Below, one piece after another: positions 16,167 to 24,746 of a stretch of 64,000 nt of DNA (its first letter is position 1; each line of letters opens with the position of its first letter). The DNA is taken from the NCBI GenBank assembly GCA_937891975.1, contig CALAUA010000025.1:70749-134748 (forward strand), written 5' to 3'. The position numbers and the translations under genes are program-made. This stretch comes from an uncultured Bacteroidales bacterium. GTDB lineage: Bacteria; Bacteroidota; Bacteroidia; Bacteroidales; Paludibacteraceae. The notes below the pieces were generated by a model. It was not told where the DNA came from and did no database searches. It saw only the letters and a program-made list of their open reading frames with translations.

Positions 16167-17493
16167 AGCACAAGCCATTATATCCCTCTTGTCCTTCTAA
16201 TTCCTTGATACGCACAAGGTCAATGATAGGTGTGCCAATGGCAATGCGTGCTTGGCGGAAGGCATCATCTTTGTTAGCAATAATGATGCAATCAGCCCAA
16301 TCAGTAACTGCTGTTAGGTCCTCTTGCAGCATCTCATTGAGGTGAGGCAACTTAGTAGCAATCACACTTTTATTGCGACCTATGAGGCGTGATAGACAGA
16401 CGTTCTTATCGTAGATACGTACTTCGTAACCTTTTCCGTGGAGTGCTTCGATCACATTCACGATAGGTGAGTTACGCATATCATCGGTACCAGCCTTGAA
16501 ACTTAGCCCCAATACACCAATACGCATCTTAGGCAGTCCTTGCAATGCACGTTTATCCTCTAGGTGCTCAATCTGACGTACAACTTGTGCGATATGCAGT
16601 TCGTTGCTATGTTCGATAGCATTGAGCACGGGTGTTTCAAGATAGAGGTCGTGTGCTAGTGTCTTGAGTCCTTTGAGGTCTTTTGGCAGACAAGATCCAC
16701 CATAAGCAAATCCTGGTCGGAAGTAATACGGTGAAATGTTCAGTTGCTTATCCATGCAGAAGATACGCATCACTTCGTGACTATCAATGCCTAATTGTTT
16801 GCAGATATTGCCTACCTCATTTGCGAATACTACTTTCAAGGCGTGGTAGGAGTTGTTCACATATTTGATCATCTCTGCTACACCTATCTCCACCACTTCA
16901 ATAGGAGCATCTGTCAGACCTTGATATAGACTGCGCATCACTTCGATGGCCTTAGGGCAACTTGACCCTAGCACGGTCAATGGTGGATTGAGATAGTCTT
17001 GTACAGCAGTACCTTCACGGAGGAACTCTGGATTGCTTACTACCGCAAAATCCACATCATGCTTTTTGCCCGATTCTTGCTCAATGATTTCCGTCATCTT
17101 GGCATTGGTACCAGGGAATACGGTAGAACGAATCACCACAATATGGAAGCCATTTTTCTCTTTCAGTGCTTGTCCTATTTGGTGTGCTGTCTGTAGGATA
17201 TAAGTCAGGTCGAGATGTCCGTTGTCGGATGATGGCGTACCCACGCAGAGGAATGAGATGTCGGTATTTGTTACCGCATCCATATAGTCATGGGTTGCAC
17301 GTATGCGACCTGCTTGGTGTCCTTCGCTGATGAGTTGGTCAATGTCTTTCTCTACGATGGTTGGTTTACCTTGATTAATAAGATCTACTTTCACATCGCT
17401 CACATCCACACCCACCATGTGGTGTCCTTGTTTGGATAAGCAACCAATGCCTACGCATCCTACATATCCGAGTCCAAAAATTGAAATTTTCAT
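16162..17493 (-). CDS. GDP-mannose 6-dehydrogenase (AlgD-like; UDP-glucose/GDP-mannose DH family)
   Basis: Makes a nucleotide-linked uronic acid by two-step NAD+ oxidation. 443 aa: N-terminal Rossmann GLGYVGCVG, central NNSYHALKVVFANEVGNICK, catalytic Cys in FAYGGSCLPKDLKGL, C-terminal domain with GLSFKAGTDDMRNSP. The HALKVxFANEVGNICK and YYFRPGFAYGGSCLPKD segments favour AlgD-type GDP-mannose over UDP-glucose. Last gene of the leftward polysaccharide operon. The final residues (NGLCW) are encoded by the AbiEi scrap, so the natural C-terminus may have been replaced. Confidence 0.88.
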   Translation of the reverse strand: MKISIFGLGYVGCVGIGCLSKQGHHMVGVDVSDVKVDLINQGKPTIVEKDIDQLISEGHQAGRIRATHDYMDAVTNTDISFLCVGTPSSDNGHLDLTYILQTAHQIGQALKEKNGFHIVVIRSTVFPGTNAKMTEIIEQESGKKHDVDFAVVSNPEFLREGTAVQDYLNPPLTVLGSSCPKAIEVMRSLYQGLTDAPIEVVEIGVAEMIKYVNNSYHALKVVFANEVGNICKQLGIDSHEVMRIFCMDKQLNISPYYFRPGFAYGGSCLPKDLKGLKTLAHDLYLETPVLNAIEHSNELHIAQVVRQIEHLEDKRALQGLPKMRIGVLGLSFKAGTDDMRNSPIVNVIEALHGKGYEVRIYDKNVCLSRLIGRNKSVIATKLPHLNEMLQEDLTAVTDWADCIIIANKDDAFRQARIAIGTPIIDLVRIKELEGQEGYNGLCW

Positions 17494-17499
17494 ATTATA

Positions 17500-18534
17500 T
17501 TAATTATTATGTTTCTCCACTAGGTTCATCATATATTCGTTGATATCAATAAATGTCTCATTGATATGCTGACGCAATTCTAGTTGTTTCTTCTCCGCTT
17601 CCTTTGCATCCACATCTAGATTCTTCACCCATGTAGCAAAGTCGGCGGTCTTTTGATTCTGCAGGTTTGCTACTTTGGCTGCTGCCGCATTAGCAGGCAT
17701 ATCGTAGCGTATGCCTAGGTAGTAGGCAGGTACGCCTAGCAGTGCAGCTTCGCGTGCCATGGAGTCGCCCGAGGAAACTAGTCCAGCGCTATAGTATATG
17801 AGCGAATGAATATCCTCGATGGGCTCTTGCAGCAAAATCCAGTCATTTGGGTATAAATGGCGTTTGTCTTTTTCCTCTAAAGAGAATAGCACTTTCTTGT
17901 CTTTGGGTACAAGGTCTTGTATGCCTAATATCGCACCCGATGCTTGTCCCGCGTAGTTGACCGTGCCAACGCTTACTTCTCGCAGGAATACATATTCCTT
18001 AGGTTGCACCCCATATTTCTCCAGCACTTGTGGATTGGGTGTAAAGTATTTTGGTGCTAAATATGCCCATTCTTTTGTACAACGCAATATCACCGCCTTG
18101 GATGATAAAGGCTTATCAGATTCATAGATGCAAAAATGGCAGACATCATTATACTTGATTTTGTATTTATAATCTCTGGTTTGTGGATCATCTCCAAAAG
18201 AATAATTAGGAATTTTACCATTACATAGAACGGCAGTATGAAAGCCATTTGAAAAAGCAATATCTATCTTTTGCCTTCTTTTCCAGCTAATAATTTGTGG
18301 GATACGTAATAAATTTGCTTCTATAATTGCAGACAATTTCGTCATATGATGATTTCCTACTACATCAACCACTATATTAGGAATTGTCCCTAATTCAGCT
18401 TTTACAATTTTAGGTAATTTCCCTCTATTCAACACCGTTACAAACACGTTGTAACCTCTACTAGAAAGCATTGTAATGATAGGTTTGTAAAAATTCAATT
18501 GCGGTATGTGCAATATATCTATCCAAATATTCAT
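17500..18534 (-). CDS. DUF354-like protein, possible GT-B glycosyltransferase
   Basis: 344 aa from the ATG at 18534 (a longer frame begins at TTG). It starts MNIWIDILHIPQLNFYKPII, the DUF354 signature resembling UDP-GlcNAc 2-epimerase/GT-B folds. The C-terminal part SSGDSMAREAALLGVPAYYLG resembles the nucleotide-sugar site of those enzymes. No membrane segment. Six bases from the AlgD-like gene and in operon with FemAB-like genes. Likely modifies or transfers an amino or uronic sugar in the polysaccharide; the reaction is unknown. Confidence 0.7.
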   Translation of the reverse strand: MNIWIDILHIPQLNFYKPIITMLSSRGYNVFVTVLNRGKLPKIVKAELGTIPNIVVDVVGNHHMTKLSAIIEANLLRIPQIISWKRRQKIDIAFSNGFHTAVLCNGKIPNYSFGDDPQTRDYKYKIKYNDVCHFCIYESDKPLSSKAVILRCTKEWAYLAPKYFTPNPQVLEKYGVQPKEYVFLREVSVGTVNYAGQASGAILGIQDLVPKDKKVLFSLEEKDKRHLYPNDWILLQEPIEDIHSLIYYSAGLVSSGDSMAREAALLGVPAYYLGIRYDMPANAAAAKVANLQNQKTADFATWVKNLDVDAKEAEKKQLELRQHINETFIDINEYMMNLVEKHNN

Positions 18535-18563
18535 AGTTTTATTGCTATTCAACTAAAATGTGA

Positions 18564-19571
18564 TTAATGTTTTAATTTATGATAAAATTTATATGCCAAT
18601 TGTGCGCAATGATAGGTCAACGGACGATGGGAATACAGCATGCGTCCGTAATCATATATCTCGCATCCGTATTTCATTTTATAATCTCGCACACCATACT
18701 CCACACCAGGTTCACCGCCTCCACCAAAATCAAACAATTGATATCCATTTCCTTGTGCCCATGCAATCACATTCCACATAAGGAAATCGTTGGGACGTTG
18801 TTTAAAATATGTTTCATCACTACCAGCAAACCAAGCATAAACCATCTCATTATAGCACAAACGCAATTGTCCAGCGATCATCTTTCCATCAGATGCATAA
18901 CAAGCAAAGAAGTGTGCATAATCCCCTAAAATAACCAATACTTTTTCAAACATATCAAGATAGGATATTGGTACATGCTTACGAGCATAAGTTTGTCTTA
19001 TCAAAGCTACAATATCTTGTATTTTTTCTATACTAGTTACTTGCCCAAAAGTCAAACCGTTTTTAATGGCCGTTTGCACATTGCGTTTACGCTCTTTATG
19101 CATTTGATGATACAATGTATCAACATCTTTATCAAGTGGTAGAACGATATTATAATGTCCTTTGCGTATCCATTTTTTTGTCGCAAGATAGTTAAACATC
19201 TGTGTAGAATTGTATACTGGTCGAATCTCCGTGTAAATAGTTTTGACAGGTATTAATTCCTTATAAGCTCCTAATAATGCTTCGATTATTTCCGGATTAT
19301 TATCTTTCGCTAGTGGTCCGCCCATGATGATTGATCTACTAGTAATCCATGCCGCCAGCTTTCCCCCATTGGTCATCCATTGTGCGAGCAATATACCTTC
19401 TACTTCGCCATCGCATGTCGCGGCTACCACATATGGTTGTATATTAGCAGCACATTGATACACAGCAAACATCTCTGGAGTTTGAAACACATTCCCTAGA
19501 GGATGATTCTTCACAAAGTTACTCCAACTCTGCTCATCAATTAGTTCGTATTTCGTTATGATCTCTCTCAT
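18564..19571 (-). CDS. FemAB/GNAT-like acyltransferase
   Basis: 335-aa protein with two GNAT-like halves. NPLGNVFQTPEMFAVYQ opens the first; the second has YHQMHKERKRNVQTAIKNG, then GKMIAGQLRLCYNEMVYAW and FDFGGGGEPGVEYGVRDYKM. These are features of FemAB / lipid II glycyltransferase-like proteins common in capsule loci, which attach amino acids (from aminoacyl-tRNA or another donor) to a sugar or peptide. Cytosolic. A paralogue, separated by 6 bp, lies directly upstream. Confidence 0.78.
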   Translation of the reverse strand: MREIITKYELIDEQSWSNFVKNHPLGNVFQTPEMFAVYQCAANIQPYVVAATCDGEVEGILLAQWMTNGGKLAAWITSRSIIMGGPLAKDNNPEIIEALLGAYKELIPVKTIYTEIRPVYNSTQMFNYLATKKWIRKGHYNIVLPLDKDVDTLYHQMHKERKRNVQTAIKNGLTFGQVTSIEKIQDIVALIRQTYARKHVPISYLDMFEKVLVILGDYAHFFACYASDGKMIAGQLRLCYNEMVYAWFAGSDETYFKQRPNDFLMWNVIAWAQGNGYQLFDFGGGGEPGVEYGVRDYKMKYGCEIYDYGRMLYSHRPLTYHCAQLAYKFYHKLKH

Positions 19572-19577
19572 ACTATA

Positions 19578-20732
19578 TTAATATCTTTTCAACCATTTCA
19601 CTCCCCATTCTCCAATCTTATATAGCAGTGGTTTGCGAATACAAAGAAACCTTCCATGCTCCACCAGTTCACCGCCAAACTCCATCTTAAAATCACGTAC
19701 GCCGTATGGCACATCAGGTTTGCCTGCACCCATAAAATCGAATAGAGGCAGAGCGTTGGTCTTGGCATATTCGATAGCAGTATGCGTAGCCATCACAGAT
19801 GGGGAGAGGTCGCGATACTCCTCATCCAATCCGCATACATACCACTCGTAGATGGCTCTGCCATTGAGTATCGGGCACATCATTCCACCGATGATTTTGT
19901 CTTGATACTTCACTAGTAGGTATATCCCTACTCCACTGCGATAGAATTTCAGGAAGAACGCTTCACTCCATAGCGGTGTACGTATTTTCTGGCGATAAAG
20001 TTTACTGAGAATCTGATACCAATCACGTATCTCCTGCTCGGATAATGCCTCTACGATCTCCGCGCCGTTTTTGACAGCACGCTTGAGTTCGCGCTGACGT
20101 CGCTCACTCATGGTGTGCGTAGCATTGCAATGCACATGAATATCATAGTGAGGCTGGTAAGCGAAGCCGTTGGTCTCGAACACGGATTTCCATTTCGAGT
20201 AGTCGTGGAAGTTCCTACTCTCAATGAAAATTGGTGTAGGGTGTAAGGTGTAGAGTGTAGAGGCTGGAGTATCAGCTTTGCTGTTTTCCACGCCTTTAAA
20301 CTTTAAACCTTCAACTTTACACTGTGCGATAGCACTTAGCAGCGCACTCAGCGCTTCATCGCTGATATGCTCATCTAGAAGCGGACCACCAATGATAATA
20401 GATCGACAAGTAAAGTATTGTTTAATAGGATTGCGCTCACGCGTGATGTAGCCTACTATCACGCCTTTGAGCGTAGGTGTAGGGTGTAAGGTGTAAGGTG
20501 AAGAGGCTGGTGCATCTGCTTTGCCGTTTTCCTCGCCTTTACACTTTACACTTTCCGCTTTACACTCAACGTCCTCTACCACTCCTACAGCAAACGGTGT
20601 CATCTCATCGGGATTTGCCACATAGAACTCATACGCCTCTGGCGTTTGGAACCATGTGGCATATGGCGAACTATCCACTAGCTCTTGCCAAGCGGTGGTG
20701 TTGATTTCAGGGTATGTGAGTATTTTAGTCAT
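19578..20732 (-). CDS. FemAB/GNAT-like acyltransferase with two in-frame repeat insertions
   Basis: 384-aa paralogue of the downstream gene (DSSPYATWFQTPEAYEFY, SERRQRELKRAVKNGAE, FDFMGAGKPDVPYGVRDFKM). It is longer because two heptamer elements are translated inside it: residues about 55-86 (20475-20568) and 137-167 (20231-20323). Both have the same build: GTGTAAA-type heptamers, a shared ~30-bp core starting GAAAACRGCAAAGC, then inverted ACACCTT-type heptamers. Without them it aligns in length with its neighbour. Role as for the FemAB family; activity with the insertions is uncertain. Confidence 0.78.
   Translation of the reverse strand: MTKILTYPEINTTAWQELVDSSPYATWFQTPEAYEFYVANPDEMTPFAVGVVEDVECKAESVKCKGEENGKADAPASSPYTLHPTPTLKGVIVGYITRERNPIKQYFTCRSIIIGGPLLDEHISDEALSALLSAIAQCKVEGLKFKGVENSKADTPASTLYTLHPTPIFIESRNFHDYSKWKSVFETNGFAYQPHYDIHVHCNATHTMSERRQRELKRAVKNGAEIVEALSEQEIRDWYQILSKLYRQKIRTPLWSEAFFLKFYRSGVGIYLLVKYQDKIIGGMMCPILNGRAIYEWYVCGLDEEYRDLSPSVMATHTAIEYAKTNALPLFDFMGAGKPDVPYGVRDFKMEFGGELVEHGRFLCIRKPLLYKIGEWGVKWLKRY
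20231..20323. repeat. Heptamer element in FemAB-like gene (second)
   Basis: Gene-strand left arm AAGTTGAAGGTTTAAAG, core GAAAACAGCAAAGCTGAT ... CCAGCCTCT, right arm of ACACTCT/ACACCTT units. The core contains CAGCaaaGCTG. Confidence 0.85.
20475..20568. repeat. Heptamer element in FemAB-like gene (first)
   Basis: Gene-strand left arm GTGTAAAGTGTAAAGGCGAG, core GAAAACGGCAAAGCAGAT ... CCAGCCTCT, right arm ACCTTACACCTTACACCC. The arms are complementary, giving a long imperfect hairpin. Confidence 0.85.
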
Positions 20733-20737
20733 CTTTC

Positions 20738-20776
20738 TCTAAACACAAAATAGTAGCGAAGCGTTCACTAAACCGT
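20738..20776. repeat. CTAAACA/GCGAAGC element upstream of the FemAB-like gene
   Basis: TCTAAACAC, AGTA, mini-hairpin GCGAAGC (20756-20762), GTTCACTAAAC. GCGAAGC is known as an unusually stable DNA mini-hairpin. Confidence 0.75.
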
Positions 20777-20832
20777 ATATACTATGTATGCTCACTCAGG
20801 TCATTCATAAAGTAACGGCGTTTACCGTTTTT

Positions 20833-21786
20833 TCATCTATTTTGAAACTCTACGATTCGTTGATCTACAATCTTACCTGCCGAAACGGATAAAGCTTTAT
20901 TTAACACATCATTATCTAAAGCCTCTATCAAATCGTCAATAAATCGACAAACTACCTCACTAATGCATTTAGAGGTTGTCTTATAGAACAAAGAAGGTGT
21001 ATGATCTACTACATAATGTGTAATGCCATCTACCACATAAGTTGGATTTTCTAGAGTTGTTGGGACACTCGTTTCAATTGCTCCGGCACGATCACAACTC
21101 ACATCTATAATCATAGCACCTTTCTTCATACGTTTAAGATCTTCTCTATAGATTATATGGTCCGTTCGTTTGGTATCCCAAAGCAATGCGTTGACTATCA
21201 CATCGTACTCACCAAGTTCTTTATATAACAATTGTTCGGTATGTCTATCATATACCACCACATCCGCTCCCATAAAATTCAATGTTCGTATCGCACCGCG
21301 CGCTACATTACCGCGACCAATTACAGCAACCTTAGTGTTATATGGAAATATTCCGTGCAGTAAATATGCATGACACAAAGCCGCTTCACCTGCTATCTCA
21401 TTGTTTCTCCAAAACGAATGACGTCCTTGTTCAAACATATCTTCCCACGCAATTGCCGTTAGATTTTGTTGAAGAATAACATCTGTAATATTCCTATTTT
21501 GTACAGCATGCACCCAACCGAATATTATTTGGTTTTGCAGAGTAGATAGGTATTCTGCATCACCAATTTTAGGGTCACAAATAATATCTTGTTTTAGCAC
21601 TTCCTCTCTCGTAGAGATATGCACGCCATACTGCTGATAATCACGATCTGAATAACCAAGTACATCTCCATATCCTTTTTCGATATGGATATAGTCACAA
21701 TTCTTAACTAGAGCCAAATCACTCGGTATAATCGCTCTTCTTTTTTCGTTTTCTTTGTGAGAGATTGGAAATCCTATTGTCTTCAT
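20833..21786 (-). CDS. Alanine dehydrogenase / N5-(carboxyethyl)ornithine synthase-like enzyme
   Basis: 317 aa from MKTIGFPISHKENEKRRAII; the longer frame would invade the upstream gene. The N-terminus (KENEKRRAIIPSD) and the nucleotide-binding VAVIGRGNVARGAIRTLNFMGADV match the alanine dehydrogenase/saccharopine dehydrogenase fold; overall it resembles carboxyethyl-ornithine synthase, which condenses pyruvate with an amino acid to an opine. In a polysaccharide operon beside FemAB-like and CapK-like genes it may make a carboxyethyl amino acid for sugar decoration (inference). Cytosolic. Confidence 0.72.
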   Translation of the reverse strand: MKTIGFPISHKENEKRRAIIPSDLALVKNCDYIHIEKGYGDVLGYSDRDYQQYGVHISTREEVLKQDIICDPKIGDAEYLSTLQNQIIFGWVHAVQNRNITDVILQQNLTAIAWEDMFEQGRHSFWRNNEIAGEAALCHAYLLHGIFPYNTKVAVIGRGNVARGAIRTLNFMGADVVVYDRHTEQLLYKELGEYDVIVNALLWDTKRTDHIIYREDLKRMKKGAMIIDVSCDRAGAIETSVPTTLENPTYVVDGITHYVVDHTPSLFYKTTSKCISEVVCRFIDDLIEALDNDVLNKALSVSAGKIVDQRIVEFQNR

Positions 21787-21790
21787 AATT

Positions 21791-23191
21791 TTATTTTTCG
21801 TATTTATACTCCGATACACAATAATCTTCTTTTCCAGATGGCATTGTAGGTATTTCATCTACAAACTCCAATGATACACTTGACCCAACAAAATGAGCAG
21901 TAAAATTGTCCACACAATATGCAAACTGTTTTTGATCTTCCTGTTTGTCCTTCAATTTCAATAAGATGCGGATATCTCCTTGCTCATCTTGACGAATCTG
22001 GAATTTGTCTATCTTATTATAGATTACACAATTCTCCTCATTGTGGTAATCATTATTGCGATATAGCATAATTGGCAACATCGTAGGTGAAATCGGTACA
22101 CCTTGTTTATTATATATTAATTTACCGACTCGTCCAATGACCTGCCCCAATACACGCGACGCACGACCACATGTGCATTTTTCTGGTTTAATGTATGCCA
22201 TATCTCCTACCTGATAACGTAAGAATGGAAATGCATAATTGCCCAAGTCTGTGGTTGTTACATAACCTATTTCGCCATCTTTCAGTACGTTACCATTTGT
22301 ATCCGTTATTTCTATTACGCAACTCTCCTCCGATATGTGCAAGCCATCTTTTAACGTACATTCATGCGCATTCACACCACCATCACCAGCACCATACTCA
22401 TCGTAGACAGGACATTGAAATACCCTCTCTATTATCTCTCTATACTCTGGCATTAAGATCTCGCCTGTTGTAAGGATCACTTTAATAGGATGAATCGGAA
22501 GGTTATTCCGCTCTATATATCTCGCAAAAACAGCAAAAGACGAAGCATATCCTCTCAATGCTGATGGTTTATAATTCATATACGCATTATAGTGTTGCAT
22601 TAATGCCGTGTCGTCTATCTTGGCACTACTGCGTTTCATATTGCGCATGATCACGATATCGAATATATCTTTAGGTGTTAAAATCTTGCGTTTTTTCACC
22701 AAGGAATTTCCACCCAGTGTCATCATCTTTTCGCCTAAATGATAACCATACCACTCCCATGCACGGAAGGATGATGCCCATGCCATATTCCAGGTCCCTA
22801 CATCTTTTTTGAACTGCAGTGGCGTTCCAGTACTACCGCCAGTAGAGCCATTCTGATGTTTACGATGCTTAATATCCTTACTTATCAGATCGGCATAATT
22901 ATCTCGTACCATTTGTTTAGTAAGGATAGGTAATTTTTGTAGGTCCTCTCGTGATTGTATATCAGATGGTTTTAAATTTAGCGAATCGAACAAACGCGTA
23001 TAATACGGCACCTGCTCATAGCAATGCCGCACTAATGCTTGCAGACGTTGGTTTTGCAAAGTAATGAGATCCTCCTCACTTACCATGTCCATTCGATTCA
23101 TCAAGTCCCATTCCTTTCGAATACCACGACCTGTGATCCTATCTGCTATAGGCAATAGGATTGTTTTGTTTATTTTAGAATATACACTCAT
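21791..23191 (-). CDS. Phenylacetate-CoA ligase-like adenylate-forming protein (CapK family)
   Basis: 466-aa ANL-superfamily member. Seen: STGGSTGTPLQFKKD P-loop (about residues 119-133), the EYGAGDGG motif replacing the usual E-Y-G/TE region, CTCGRASRVLGQVIGR with zinc-type cysteines as in CapK/PaaK proteins. Such proteins are frequent in capsule loci; their product is generally unknown. It may activate a carboxylic acid (uronate, amino acid or opine) for amide formation. Its stop and the next start overlap as ATGA on the GT4 side, so translation is coupled. Confidence 0.8.
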   Translation of the reverse strand: MSVYSKINKTILLPIADRITGRGIRKEWDLMNRMDMVSEEDLITLQNQRLQALVRHCYEQVPYYTRLFDSLNLKPSDIQSREDLQKLPILTKQMVRDNYADLISKDIKHRKHQNGSTGGSTGTPLQFKKDVGTWNMAWASSFRAWEWYGYHLGEKMMTLGGNSLVKKRKILTPKDIFDIVIMRNMKRSSAKIDDTALMQHYNAYMNYKPSALRGYASSFAVFARYIERNNLPIHPIKVILTTGEILMPEYREIIERVFQCPVYDEYGAGDGGVNAHECTLKDGLHISEESCVIEITDTNGNVLKDGEIGYVTTTDLGNYAFPFLRYQVGDMAYIKPEKCTCGRASRVLGQVIGRVGKLIYNKQGVPISPTMLPIMLYRNNDYHNEENCVIYNKIDKFQIRQDEQGDIRILLKLKDKQEDQKQFAYCVDNFTAHFVGSSVSLEFVDEIPTMPSGKEDYCVSEYKYEK

Positions 23192-24285
23192 AAGTCATAC
23201 ACATTTATCAATTGTTGTTTCACATTATTCCACGAATATTTCTGCACCTCTGCTTGGGCATTAGTGATTATCGTTTTCACTTCCACGGGATGCTCCAATG
23301 CCCACAGCATTTTTTCAGCCAATTCATCCGAATTATCACTCTCGAAGAGTAAGCCAGTGGCTTTGTTTGGGCGATGAGGCGATGAGGCGATGGGGCGAGA
23401 GGCGGTTGTTTCAGCTGCGCTGTTTTCGTCGTCTTTAACCTTTAACCTTTCGCCTTTAACCTCATTTATCATATACGGCACCCCACCTACTCGGCTGGAT
23501 ATTACCAACAATCCTGCATTCATCGCCTCCAATAGCGATACGGGCATATTGTCTGCCTTAGCAGCCGAAAGCATCACATCTGCATTAGCCAGATAGTCAT
23601 AGATCTGCTGATTAGGCACTTGTCCAACGAAGGTCACTCCGGTAAGGTGACGCTCCTCAACCAATGCCTCCAACTCTTCTCGTTGGGATCCCCTCCCCAA
23701 AATATCCAATGTCGCCTCTGGATAGTGCTGAAGCACCTGCTCGTACGCGCGCAATATACAAGGTATATTATACAGCGGCTCCAGATGGCGAATACTAATG
23801 AACTTAGGTGCTATATCCGTATTGCGCTTTATTGGAGGTTGTAGCACTACGATATTGGGTATCACCACGCATGGAATATCATATTGGTCGAAGATCTCCT
23901 TGAGGAATCCCGATAGTACCACTACGTGATCTGCTCTGCCCAACCATCGCTTGACAAAACCTATATGTTTGGCAAAATACTCTGCCGCACCCCCACCATG
24001 ATAAGTAATGACGATGCGCTTGTTCCACAGCTTCCCCGCTATCACGCCCATCACCGCTGGCACCATACCCCAATACGAGCAAGCATGAATATGTAGCACA
24101 TCGTACTTTCTAGCGCTACATAATAGTTTAATCATTTGCCATACTCGGTTCAACGGATTGCCTTTGGTGGAGAATATGTCTGCCTTTACGCCATCTTCTT
24201 GATTAAGATATGTCTGCAGCAAATCCACCTGGGCATTGATGCCCCCGATGCCGCGTTGGTAGTTGGATATGAGGAGGAGTTTCAT
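23188..24285 (-). CDS. GT4-family glycosyltransferase with in-frame repeat insertion
   Basis: 365-aa GT-B retaining transferase. N-terminal glycine-rich GIGGINAQVDLL, central ITYHGGG, C-terminal nucleotide-sugar site SLLEAMNAGLLVISSRVGG. Residues about 274-306 (ERLKVKDDENSAAETTASRP and following) come from a heptamer element (23366-23465) inserted just after VPYMINE, where the family normally continues straight to NATGLLF-like sequence. Cytosolic, adds a sugar to the growing repeat unit. Confidence 0.85.
   Translation of the reverse strand: MKLLLISNYQRGIGGINAQVDLLQTYLNQEDGVKADIFSTKGNPLNRVWQMIKLLCSARKYDVLHIHACSYWGMVPAVMGVIAGKLWNKRIVITYHGGGAAEYFAKHIGFVKRWLGRADHVVVLSGFLKEIFDQYDIPCVVIPNIVVLQPPIKRNTDIAPKFISIRHLEPLYNIPCILRAYEQVLQHYPEATLDILGRGSQREELEALVEERHLTGVTFVGQVPNQQIYDYLANADVMLSAAKADNMPVSLLEAMNAGLLVISSRVGGVPYMINEVKGERLKVKDDENSAAETTASRPIASSPHRPNKATGLLFESDNSDELAEKMLWALEHPVEVKTIITNAQAEVQKYSWNNVKQQLINVYDL
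23366..23465. repeat. Heptamer element inside the GT4 gene
   Basis: Gene-strand left arm GGTTAAAGGTTAAAG, core GAAAACAGCGCAGCTGAA ... CCGCCTCT, right arm CATCGCCT repeats. Core is homologous to those in the FemAB-like gene; the arms are of different families. Confidence 0.85.
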
Positions 24286-24291
24286 ATATTT

Positions 24292-24327
24292 AGTGTAAAG
24301 TGTATGGTGTAAAGTGTAAAGGCAAGG
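24292..24327. repeat. Left arm of the four-helix-bundle cassette
   Basis: 36 nt beginning AGTGTAAAGTGTATGGTGTA and ending AAAGGCAAGG, next to the stop codon of the four-helix-bundle gene. The same 36 nt occur on the minus strand at 29948-29983 (3 mismatches) and 30883-30918 (4 mismatches) inside two GT2 genes. Confidence 0.9.
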
Positions 24328-24328
24328 A

Positions 24329-24691
24329 TTATTTCTCTTGGTACTTGTTCCTTAGAGAAGATAATTGTTTGCTTACACATACCACAAATTCTTCGATTAT
24401 TTTATATTGTTCTACTGTGATATATCCTAATTCTATGGAAACATCTAACTGGCTATCTACCTCCATCAAGGATGCATACGCTATTTCAAGAAAATGTATT
24501 TTTTCTTTATTCGATGTTCTGCTTACTCCCTCTGCAAGATTGGACGTAACGGATATAGCAGCTCGGCGTATTTGATTGCACAATGCAAACTTTTCCGTAT
24601 CTGGAAAACTATCAAGCAACTTATAGACTGCCACTACAAATGCCTTTGCGTCTTGATATACATTCAAATTCTTATACGAGTATCTATTCAT
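24329..24691 (-). CDS. Four-helix-bundle protein (S23 / 23S rRNA intervening-sequence protein family)
   Basis: 120-aa all-helical protein. MNRYSYKNLNVYQDAKAFVV at the N-terminus and QIRRAAISVTSNLAEGVSR in the middle are the hallmark of the S23/IVP four-helix-bundle family, related to the Avd accessory protein of diversity-generating retroelements. No catalytic site; members are presumed nucleic-acid-binding pentamers. It interrupts a glycosyltransferase operon and is tightly bracketed by inverted heptamer arms that begin within a few bases of its start and stop codons. It has no visible promoter of its own. It may be the protein of the repeat system (inference). Confidence 0.88.
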   Translation of the reverse strand: MNRYSYKNLNVYQDAKAFVVAVYKLLDSFPDTEKFALCNQIRRAAISVTSNLAEGVSRTSNKEKIHFLEIAYASLMEVDSQLDVSIELGYITVEQYKIIEEFVVCVSKQLSSLRNKYQEK

Positions 24692-24693
24692 AT

Positions 24694-24744
24694 TCTTCGC
24701 CTTTACACTTTACACTTTACACCTTACACTTTACACCTTACACC
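24694..24744. repeat. Right arm of the four-helix-bundle cassette
   Basis: CTTCGCC followed by six degenerate TTTACAC/CTTACAC heptamers, the inverse complement of the left arm (both read GTGTAAAGGC toward the gene). It runs into the 3' end of the GT39-like gene. Confidence 0.9.
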
Positions 24745-24746
24745 AA

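Noticed and set aside
15972..16178. 68-codon ORF as a real gene
   Set aside because: Only its first 32 codons resemble AbiEi; the rest crosses a hairpin and a different frame, so I treat it as a remnant.
24329..24691. The S23-like gene as a sign of a 23S rRNA locus here
   Set aside because: No rRNA-like sequence nearby; it sits in a glycosyltransferase operon.
24292..24744. Insertion sequence with a transposase
   Set aside because: No transposase is encoded, and no terminal repeat/target duplication of an IS family was seen.
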